Of a stretch of 5,323 nucleotides of DNA, positions 1 to 4,480 are shown piece by piece. The translations under genes and the position numbers were made by a program. Under the pieces are notes generated by a model. It made no database searches and was not told the DNA's origin. It saw only the letters and a list, made by a program, of their open reading frames with translations. Each line of letters starts with the position of its first letter. Positions within the stretch are counted from its first letter, which is position 1. The stretch is from Planctomycetota bacterium (lineage in GTDB: Bacteria; Planctomycetota; Phycisphaerae; UBA1845; PWPN01): the NCBI GenBank assembly GCA_016209665.1, contig JACQVT010000535.1:1-5323 (forward strand), written 5' to 3'.

Positions 1-294
1 ATCATGCAGGAGGGCGACGTGCAGGTCATGTTCCAGTCCCGCGCCAGCTTCACTGCAGAACTGCCGATACCGGCTGACCGACCCGTCGGCGGTTCGATCG
101 TGCTGTACGTCGAAACTGCCGACGCAAAGCCGCTCTACGAGAGACTGAAAGGCAAGGTGAGCGTGCTTTCGGATCTGCATGACACGTTCTACGGCAAGCG
201 GGAGTTCTATATCCAGGACTGCAATGGCTACATCCTGGGGTTTGCCAGTGACCTGCCGGCTCAGGACATCAGCGGGGCCCAAGCGAGTCCGTAG
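1..294 (+). CDS. VOC family (glyoxalase/bleomycin-resistance-like) protein, 5' end missing
   Basis: This is the C-terminal part of a small vicinal-oxygen-chelate fold protein. The frame is open from the first base and stops at TAG 292-294. The ATG at position 4 is probably an internal Met, because a VOC domain is normally about 115-130 residues and only about 97 are present, so roughly 20-30 N-terminal residues lie outside the window. What is seen: a beta-strand segment GDVQVMFQS, then SIVLYVETADA followed by a helix (PLYERLK), then the closing family pattern REFYIQDCNGYILGFA, which corresponds to the usual 'RE-F-x-DPDGY-x-L-x-F' strand. The Glu in LYVE sits where VOC enzymes often place a metal ligand, while the usual DPDG turn reads DCNG. 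The substrate cannot be inferred; related proteins include glyoxalases, dioxygenases and drug-binding proteins. The gene converges on the antitoxin gene with a 29-bp gap and no clear terminator. Family call is fairly secure, function unknown. Confidence 0.8.
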   Translation: MMQEGDVQVMFQSRASFTAELPIPADRPVGGSIVLYVETADAKPLYERLKGKVSVLSDLHDTFYGKREFYIQDCNGYILGFASDLPAQDISGAQASP

Positions 295-323
295 CGATGC
301 GGGGTTTGATGGCCGCGAGTCGA

Positions 324-626
324 TCAGCAGGAAGGGGCGCCAAAAGGGCAGAACAGGTCCCTACATGGTGCTTCGGAACGAAACTGATACCCGTCTCCTT
401 CGAGCGCCAAGTACGCCTTGGCAAAAACTTCCTCGGCGGCACGCAGTTCCACCGCCCCGTCATCTACCTCGCGGCACCTTCTGCGGATTGCTTCGATCCA
501 CGCGGGAGAGAGCTTCTCGCCCGGCTCCGCGTCCAGGCTCTCGATGAGCTTTTCCGCGATAAAGGCGCGAGCCTGTGGCGGAAGCCGCAGCGCTTCAGAC
601 ACAACCTTGTCCACTGGTGTGCTCAT
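324..626 (-). CDS. Orphan PF09720-type addiction-module antitoxin
   Basis: The product is 100 residues. Residues 1 to about 76 match the small antitoxin family Pfam PF09720 (addiction module component): a helix with LRLPPQARAFIAEKLIESLD, an acidic linker, a conserved Trp in SPAWIEAIRRRCREVDDG, then the VEL...AEEVFAKA segment. Family members usually pair with a RelE/ParE-like ribonuclease or gyrase toxin encoded immediately downstream. Here there is none: the strand below 324 is antisense to the VOC gene, so the antitoxin looks solitary. The ATG at 626 is chosen because the family's N-terminus begins there; the frame stays open upstream to 806, but those residues are arginine/proline/glycine-rich and resemble no family. 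The ribosome-binding site is weak (GAGCAGG about 11 bases upstream). The last ~25 residues, including CRDLFCPFGAPSC with three cysteines, extend past the usual family end and may be read-through after loss of the toxin. The gene lies 125 bp downstream of the Lgt-like gene on the same strand. Confidence 0.75.
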   Translation of the reverse strand: MSTPVDKVVSEALRLPPQARAFIAEKLIESLDAEPGEKLSPAWIEAIRRRCREVDDGAVELRAAEEVFAKAYLALEGDGYQFRSEAPCRDLFCPFGAPSC

Positions 627-655
627 ATCAATAGGATACACCTGCTCGAACCGTT

Positions 656-687
656 TCTGCAGGGCCGATTGACCCGGGCCCTGCGGA
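656..687. repeat. GC-rich inverted repeat between the Lgt-like gene and the antitoxin
   Basis: Arms GCAGGGCC (659-666) and GGCCCTGC (677-684) are perfectly complementary around a 10-base loop. They extend outward to 656/687 with one G-U wobble. The repeat lies 65 bp past the Lgt-like stop and 30 bp before the antitoxin start. It could be a weak terminator for the upstream gene, although no T-tract follows on the minus strand, or an operator for the antitoxin, since such antitoxins often bind palindromes near their own start. Neither role is shown. Confidence 0.35.
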
Positions 688-751
688 TCGAATCCCTGAC
701 AGCTCGGACGTGCCATGCGTCCTATGGAACGTCGACAGCTTGCTGCGGCGG

Positions 752-1543
752 TCATTCGAGGGAGGAGATACCGGGGTCCGGTGCTGTTCCCTCGGCCGGC
801 TGGCATTGACTCCGGCGGCTTGATCGCAAGATCGCCAGGACGACCAGGGCGATGGCCGCAGCGCTCAACAGGACGACCTGAGCGACCGACACCGGGCCGA
901 GCATGAGCGTGTTCTTGCGGTCGCCGCGCCAGAGTTCAACCAGCGACCGGCCCAGGCCATACAGCAGCACGAACCACGGCAGCATCAGCCCTCGCCAGGC
1001 GGGCCGATCGAGGAGGACGAAGGCGACCAGGATCATCGTCAGCACGATGATTTCGTACACTTGTGTCGGATGAAGAGGCGTACCGGCGGGGGCCGAGCCG
1101 CCAGGCGGGAATCGGAACGCCCAGGGCCAGTCGCACGCGCGGCCATGACAGCAATCCTGGCACAGACAGCCGAGCTTGGCCAGGATCATCGGCAGGGGCA
1201 GCGACCAGGCGATCGCGTCCATCGCCGCTCCGCGGCGGGCGGTGAGCAGGCAGGCGAGCGGCACGGCCATCGCCAGATAGGCCAGCGGCCCGCCCCACAT
1301 GCCGCCCTGCATGTAATGGGCGGTGCTGACCAGCAGCCGCGGCCGCAAACCGCCGTGCAGGACATCGAACAGCGCCTTGGCTCCCACAGTCATGCCGACG
1401 ACGAAGCACAACCCGAGAGCCGCCGCGATGTACCAGCGGACCTGCACGCGCCGGCCGAACAGCAGAATCAGCACGAAATGCAGGGCGATGGCCCCGAAAT
1501 ACAGGATGCCGTAGGTGGGGATCGGGCCGACCTTGGGGAACAT
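752..1543 (-). CDS. Lgt-like (prolipoprotein diacylglyceryl transferase family) membrane protein, divergent active site
   Basis: A 263-residue integral membrane protein of the Lgt family (PF01790), whose classical member moves diacylglycerol from phosphatidylglycerol to the lipobox Cys of prolipoproteins in the cytoplasmic membrane. The length and about seven hydrophobic segments (roughly 14-30, 36-55, 82-101, 108-125, 163-178, 187-203, 216-238) fit the family. Seen motifs: PTYG (9-12), GGMWGG (80-85), LGCLCQDCCHG (124-134), HPTQVYE (158-164), GRSLVELWRGD (198-208). Recalled E. coli numbering aligns without gaps through the signature and gives R143 to K123, N146 to C126, E151 to C131, with G154 kept as G134; R239 and E243 are kept as R199 and E203; the H103 position reads W83. 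The four-cysteine block is, as I recall, a feature of a distant Lgt subgroup. Hence family membership is strong but transferase activity is uncertain. ATG 1543 is supported by AGGA seven bases upstream and by the family N-terminus. Residues 240-263 form a polar tail. Confidence 0.8.
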   Translation of the reverse strand: MFPKVGPIPTYGILYFGAIALHFVLILLFGRRVQVRWYIAAALGLCFVVGMTVGAKALFDVLHGGLRPRLLVSTAHYMQGGMWGGPLAYLAMAVPLACLLTARRGAAMDAIAWSLPLPMILAKLGCLCQDCCHGRACDWPWAFRFPPGGSAPAGTPLHPTQVYEIIVLTMILVAFVLLDRPAWRGLMLPWFVLLYGLGRSLVELWRGDRKNTLMLGPVSVAQVVLLSAAAIALVVLAILRSSRRSQCQPAEGTAPDPGISSLE

Positions 1544-1550
1544 CGTTCGT

Positions 1551-1554
1551 TCCT
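1551..1554 (-). promoter_or_regulatory. Ribosome-binding site of the Lgt-like gene
   Basis: On the minus strand AGGA stands seven bases before ATG 1543. It decides the start: the reading frame stays open far upstream (to 2140), but that extension runs through palindromic repeats and into the opposing oxidoreductase gene. Confidence 0.6.
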
Positions 1555-1592
1555 GTCGTCGCTCGACGCCGACGGGCGTGACGGTCATGTGG

Positions 1593-1612
1593 CCCAGCCG
1601 CCCCCGGCTGGG
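1593..1612. repeat. Perfect 8-bp hairpin, CCCC loop
   Basis: CCCAGCCG (1593-1600) and CGGCTGGG (1605-1612) are perfect complements around the loop CCCC. It lies about 50 bp upstream of the Lgt-like start, within its leader. With the similar hairpin at 1633-1650 it looks like half of a paired dispersed palindrome. Confidence 0.55.
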
Positions 1613-1632
1613 TGCACCGGGTGGTCGAAAGT

Positions 1633-1650
1633 ACAGTCGAGGGCGACTGT
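1633..1650. repeat. Perfect 7-bp hairpin, AGGG loop
   Basis: ACAGTCG (1633-1639) and CGACTGT (1644-1650) are perfect complements around AGGG. It has the same design as the hairpin 20 bp to the left: a CAGYCG-type arm and a four-base homopurine or homopyrimidine loop (CCCC versus AGGG). This suggests that the two form one composite repeat of about 60 bp. Confidence 0.5.
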
Positions 1651-1740
1651 GCCACAACCTGTTGCCGCGGCCGAGCCGACGGACATCCACGGTTGTACAG
1701 TTGTCAGTCTGCGCCGGCAAGTTATCATGCCCGCATACCG

Positions 1741-1816
1741 CTCCCACCGCCCCGGCCACAAGCCGGAGCCTTTCTCGTCCCTGTACGGACGAGGGATGAA
1801 CGATGAGAGATGGGAG
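1741..1816. repeat. Nested inverted repeats, 76-bp span
   Basis: Outer arms CTCCCA (1741-1746) and TGGGAG (1811-1816) enclose two smaller hairpins: CCGGC/GCCGG (1752-1756 and 1762-1766) and CTCGTCC/GGACGAG (1774-1780 and 1787-1793, loop CTGTAC). Each arm is short, so chance is possible for any one of them. The nesting, and the position directly against the larger repeat starting at 1818, make a real repeat unit more likely. Confidence 0.4.
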
Positions 1817-1817
1817 C

Positions 1818-1942
1818 GTGTGTGAGGAAGACGTTTCCGAACCGCGCCCGTCAGGAAGCGGACTGCGGCGGACGACACCCGGAGCCCACGATTCCGCTCC
1901 CTCACGGTCGCGGTTCCGACAAGCCGGGGATTTCTCACACAC
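1818..1942. repeat. Long imperfect palindrome (MITE- or REP/BIME-like), about 125 bp
   Basis: The inner arms 1836-1862 and 1893-1919 are inverted copies matching at 23 of 27 positions, with a 30-base spacer. The outer arms 1818-1829 and 1931-1942 match at 11 of 12 positions; the right end reads as an inverted GTGTGTGAG. The whole is therefore a near-symmetrical element with terminal inverted repeats and no coding capacity. On the minus strand its translation includes SPLPDGRGSE, a string I recall from many spurious planctomycete-type gene predictions, which would mean a dispersed repeat family. It is too small to encode a transposase, and no target-site duplication is evident. It ends about 30 bp before the oxidoreductase start. 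Confidence 0.7.
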
Positions 1943-1961
1943 CCTTTGAGGGGCGGACTGC

Positions 1962-1966
1962 GAGGA
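1962..1966 (+). promoter_or_regulatory. Ribosome-binding site of the oxidoreductase gene
   Basis: GAGGA stands seven bases before GTG 1974. It favours the first of two consecutive GTG codons (1974 and 1977) as the start. Confidence 0.6.
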
Positions 1967-1973
1967 CGTCATC

Positions 1974-3008
1974 GTGGTGAAAAAGTGGAACGCGGGCGTG
2001 ATCGGTTGCGGCTCGATTGCCCAGGCCCTGCATCTGCCGGGGTACGCCAAGCATCCGGCGGTGGACCTGGTGGCGGCGTGCGATCCGGTTCGGCAGCGGC
2101 ACGCCGAGGCCGAGCGGTTCTGCGTGCAGCGGATGTACACCGACTACCGCGAGATGCTCGCCCGGGAGCAACTGGACGTCGTGTCGGTGGCGAGCCCCAA
2201 CCGTTTCCATGCCGAGCACGCGATCGCCGCCCTCAATGCCGGAGCCCACGTCCTGCTGGAGAAGCCGGCGGCCCTCAGCATGAAGGAGATCGCCGCCATC
2301 AAGGCGGCGGTGAAGAAAAACAAGCGGATCCTGATGGTCGGGTATTCGCACCGGTTCCAGCGCGGCAACCTGAAGGCCAAGAAATTGATCGACGCCGGGG
2401 CCATCGGCGAGCCGTACATGATCCGCGTCCGTTTCGCCCACATGGGGCCGCTGCCCGGCTGGGCCAAGAGCGACTGGTTCTACCGGCCCGAACTGGCGGG
2501 CGGCGGAGCCATGCTCGACATGGGTATTCACGCCATCGACCAGGCGATCTGGCTGGTCGGGCCGGTCCGCGGCGTGCAGGCCATGCAGGCCACGCTCCGC
2601 AAGGAAATCCGCGTGGACGACAACGCCCTGCTGCTGCTGGAGTTCGCCGGCGGGCGGGCCCTCGGTTACATCGACGTGGGCTGGACGAGCCCGGCGGGCT
2701 TCGTGGGCCTCGAGGTCATGGGCGATAAGGGCGTCATCCTGATCGACTACGCCCAGGGCATGTACCTGACCACCGGCAAGGTGACGGCCAACGTCAAGGC
2801 GAGGATGGTCCGCAAGACCCGGCTGATCGACCCGGCCCCGACGACGGGCGGCTGGCCGGCCGAGGTGCCCGAGTTGATCAAGCACATTCGCATGGGCAGC
2901 GACCGCGGCCACGGCATCGACGCCGGCGGAGCGGCCCTGGCCGTGGCCCTGGCCGGCTACGAATCCGCCCGCACGGGCCGACGCGTGAAAGTGGCGAAGG
3001 GTCTCTGA
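1974..3008 (+). CDS. Gfo/Idh/MocA family NAD(P)-dependent oxidoreductase
   Basis: A complete 344-residue cytoplasmic dehydrogenase, a typical length for the family. The N-terminal Rossmann domain (about 1-120) opens with GVIGCGSIA, the dinucleotide-binding GxGxxA at residues 11-16, followed by the acidic end of strand two in ACDP (D37). EKP at 96-98 is the family hallmark, whose Lys is thought to take part in catalysis. The C-terminal substrate domain (about 121-330) contains GGGAMLDMGIHAIDQAIWL, where D182 and H186 sit at the usual catalytic positions. Members oxidise or reduce hydroxyls on sugars, inositols and related compounds using NAD(P); the actual substrate cannot be read from the sequence or from its neighbours. 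There is no Tat or Sec signal, so this is not one of the exported planctomycete members. Start: GTG 1974, supported by GAGGA seven bases upstream. The gene appears monocistronic, divergent from the Lgt-like gene and convergent with the cbiMQO operon. The stop TGA is followed eight bases later by a strong palindrome. Confidence 0.93.
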   Translation: MVKKWNAGVIGCGSIAQALHLPGYAKHPAVDLVAACDPVRQRHAEAERFCVQRMYTDYREMLAREQLDVVSVASPNRFHAEHAIAALNAGAHVLLEKPAALSMKEIAAIKAAVKKNKRILMVGYSHRFQRGNLKAKKLIDAGAIGEPYMIRVRFAHMGPLPGWAKSDWFYRPELAGGGAMLDMGIHAIDQAIWLVGPVRGVQAMQATLRKEIRVDDNALLLLEFAGGRALGYIDVGWTSPAGFVGLEVMGDKGVILIDYAQGMYLTTGKVTANVKARMVRKTRLIDPAPTTGGWPAEVPELIKHIRMGSDRGHGIDAGGAALAVALAGYESARTGRRVKVAKGL

Positions 3009-3015
3009 CAGCATT

Positions 3016-3068
3016 TGTGGGACCGGCTTCCAGCCGGTCCAATGGACCGGCAAGATGCCGGTCCCACA
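3016..3068. repeat. Four-copy GGACCGGC palindrome between convergent genes; possible bidirectional terminator
   Basis: The 8-mer GGACCGGC occurs four times in alternating orientation: 3020-3027 (+), 3033-3040 (-), 3044-3051 (+), 3057-3064 (-). The outer arms are perfect over 12 bases (3016-3027 with 3057-3068), and the inner arms 3033-3040 and 3044-3051 pair around AAT. It can fold as one long stem or as two adjacent hairpins. Placed between the oxidoreductase stop and the cbiO stop, it could end transcription from both sides. A TTTT run is present at 3073-3076, past the plus-strand edge, but no long T-tract. Minus-strand translation gives GTGILPVHWTGWKPVPQ, a string I recall as a recurring artefact in planctomycete-type genomes, so this is probably a dispersed repeat. 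Confidence 0.75.
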
Positions 3069-3112
3069 CAGGGTTTTGTCGGTGTTCCCACCTCGCGCGG
3101 TTGATTCCCGCA

Positions 3113-3862
3113 TCAGTGTGGATGCAGGTGGCGGAGGATGTGAGGGCACTCGAGCTTGTGTTGGAGCATCAAGGGTTCGTCCGACAGCAGGCGGACGGTC
3201 GGCCCTTCGGCGACGACGGCGCCGGCGTCCAAAACCAGCACGCGGGAGCAAAGCTCGACCACCAGTTCGAGGTCGTGGGTGGCGATGAGCTTGGTGATGG
3301 GAATCTGCCGCAGGAGTTCCTTCAGTTCGCGGCGGGTGTAGGGGTCCAGCTCGCTCGTCGGCTCGTCCAGGACGAGGATGCTGGGCTCGCAGGCCAGCAC
3401 GCCGGCCAGGCACACGCGGCGCTTCTCGCCGCCGCTCAGGTGATGGGGGGCGCGTTTCTCGAAACCTTGCAGTCCGACGCGGGCCAGCGAGTCGGCGACG
3501 CGGCGGCGCACTTCGGCCTCGCACAACCCGAACTGCTGCGGGCCGAACGCCACGTCCTCGAACACCGTCGGGCAGAACAACTGGTCGTTGGGGTCCTGGA
3601 ACAGCAGACCGACCTGCCGCCGGACCTTGTGCAGGTTGTCGGGCGTCAGGGGCTCTCCGCCGACGCGGACCCGGCTGGAGTCGCGCGGATGCTCGGGCAG
3701 CAGGCCGTTGAGATGCAGCAGCAGCGTGCTCTTGCCCGCGCCGTTGGGGCCGATGAGCCCCACGCACTCACCGGGCGCCACCGCGAAAGTCACGTCCCGC
3801 AGGGCCTCCGTGCCGTCGGCGTAGTGGAACGAGAGGTTGGAAACCTCGATGGCCGGGGTCAT
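3113..3862 (-). CDS. cbiO: Cobalt/nickel ECF transporter ATP-binding protein CbiO
   Basis: A 249-residue ABC ATPase that powers uptake by the CbiMQO complex at the cytoplasmic face of the membrane. All catalytic elements are present: Walker A GPNGAGKST (38-46), Q-loop FQD (88-90), signature LSGGEK (142-147), Walker B ILVLDEP (162-168), D-loop SELDP (170-174) and switch His in ATHD (H196). The segment DPNDQLFCPTVFEDVAFGP after the Q-loop is characteristic of the CbiO/NikO/EcfA group and separates it from ordinary importers. The last residues are rich in His and Cys (LECPHILRHLHPH), which could weakly bind metal; this is a guess. ATG 3862 overlaps the cbiQ stop as ATGA, implying translational coupling, and a GGGGGTGG stretch precedes it. 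One CbiO gene suggests a homodimer in the complex. It is the last gene of the operon and is followed by the palindrome at 3016-3068. The frame's upstream extension to 4198 lies inside cbiQ and is not used. Confidence 0.95.
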   Translation of the reverse strand: MTPAIEVSNLSFHYADGTEALRDVTFAVAPGECVGLIGPNGAGKSTLLLHLNGLLPEHPRDSSRVRVGGEPLTPDNLHKVRRQVGLLFQDPNDQLFCPTVFEDVAFGPQQFGLCEAEVRRRVADSLARVGLQGFEKRAPHHLSGGEKRRVCLAGVLACEPSILVLDEPTSELDPYTRRELKELLRQIPITKLIATHDLELVVELCSRVLVLDAGAVVAEGPTVRLLSDEPLMLQHKLECPHILRHLHPH

Positions 3863-4470
3863 TGCCACCCCCGCGCGCACATGGCCGCATAGACCCGCTC
3901 GGCCCGCTCGCTCGCGCGGACGAAGAGCTGACTCACCACCGTGGCCAGCGTTCTCCACTCCCGGCGTCGTTTCGGGGCGAACGTGCGGCTCGCCCGGGCC
4001 CGCTTCATGCGCTGGCCCTCGTCGAGCAGGACGAACAAGTAGCGATACATGAGGGCCAGCGTGGAGATGAGCAGCCCGGGCACATGAAGAGACTTCAAGA
4101 CTCTCAGCAGTTCCGCGAAAGGCGTGGTGTTCGACAGGAGGATCATCGCCAGCAGGCACAGGGTGCACCGAGCGATCAGGAGCAGCATGAGCCGCCACCC
4201 GCCGGGCTGGAAGAGTGCCAATAAAGCGACTCCCAACACGAACGGTTCGAGCAGAATCAGCCGCCGCAACAGGAAGGCCGGGGGGATTCGGCTCAGCGCG
4301 GCCACGGCCACCAGGAACGCGGCGGGGAACAGCAGGGTGAATGGGTTCGTCGCCGGCAGCAGCAATACCAGCATCACGAGCGCGGCCGCGGCGGCGAGCT
4401 TGGCCCCGGCCGGCAGGCGATGGATCATACTGTCGGACCGACTGTGTCGATCGAGGAAGTCCTGGCGCAC
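3859..4470 (-). CDS. cbiQ: Cobalt/nickel ECF transporter transmembrane protein CbiQ
   Basis: The T-component that couples CbiO to the CbiM substrate-binding subunit. With GTG 4470 as start it has 203 residues. The family N-terminus is recognisable in FLDRHSRSDSMIHRLPAGAKL (about 5-25; compare the usual D-R-x-x-x-x-x-S-x-x-H-R-L-x-x-x-x-K), so the ATG at 4428 would cut off conserved residues and GTG is preferred; no good ribosome-binding site precedes either. Hydrophobic segments lie at about 24-40, 42-60, 68-87, 92-112 and 128-148. The cytoplasmic coupling helices carry the two Ala-Arg motifs that contact the ATPase: ARASR (158-162) and CARGW (198-202). The protein ends directly after the second one, shorter than the usual ~220-260 residues, because the stop overlaps the cbiO start. 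The gap from cbiM is only 10 bp, so this is the middle gene of the operon. Confidence 0.88.
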   Translation of the reverse strand: MRQDFLDRHSRSDSMIHRLPAGAKLAAAAALVMLVLLLPATNPFTLLFPAAFLVAVAALSRIPPAFLLRRLILLEPFVLGVALLALFQPGGWRLMLLLIARCTLCLLAMILLSNTTPFAELLRVLKSLHVPGLLISTLALMYRYLFVLLDEGQRMKRARASRTFAPKRRREWRTLATVVSQLFVRASERAERVYAAMCARGWQ

Positions 4471-4480
4471 GGCACTAAGC

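Larger units (their letters stand above)
1544..1973. other. 430-bp non-coding region between divergent genes, filled with inverted repeats
   Basis: The region separates the divergent Lgt-like and oxidoreductase genes and must hold both promoters. No frame inside it has family-like content. It contains four separate inverted-repeat structures (1593-1612, 1633-1650, 1741-1816, 1818-1942), which together cover more than half of it. The part least occupied by repeats, 1651-1740, is the most likely place for the minus-strand promoter. Only a weak sigma70-like pair is seen there (TTGCCG, 17 bases, TACAAC, reading from 1720 to 1692), which is below what I would call. For the plus strand, the only room free of the large palindrome is the last 30 bp, so that promoter probably lies within or upstream of the repeat. 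Confidence 0.7.

Noticed and set aside
297..809. 170-codon plus-strand frame opposite the antitoxin and the end of the Lgt-like gene
   Set aside because: No recognisable motifs and a composition typical of an antisense shadow; the minus strand carries the family-like antitoxin sequence.
1692..1720. Minus-strand promoter candidate TTGCCG, 17 bases, TACAAC
   Set aside because: Each box has only four of six consensus bases, and planctomycete-type promoters are poorly defined. It is plausible by position but not supportable.
1593..1942. CRISPR array suggested by several repeats in one gap
   Set aside because: The repeats are inverted, differ from each other and are not regularly spaced; no direct repeat with uniform spacers and no cas gene is present.
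1818..1942. Complete insertion sequence
   Set aside because: About 125 bp with no coding capacity and no visible target-site duplication; at most a non-autonomous element.
1544..2140. N-terminal extension of the Lgt-like frame upstream of ATG 1543
   Set aside because: The extension translates repeat DNA and then the opposite strand of the oxidoreductase. The family N-terminus and an AGGA ribosome-binding site fit ATG 1543.
1935..3767. A 610-codon open frame on the minus strand spanning the oxidoreductase gene and most of cbiO
   Set aside because: It is a GC-driven shadow: it is antisense to the oxidoreductase, out of frame with cbiO, runs through the palindrome at 3016-3068 and has an Arg/Pro/Ala/His-rich composition with no family motifs.
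3017..3892. 291-codon plus-strand frame opposite cbiO
   Set aside because: It is antisense to a complete ABC ATPase containing every catalytic motif; its own translation is low-complexity, rich in Gln, Ala, Val and Leu.
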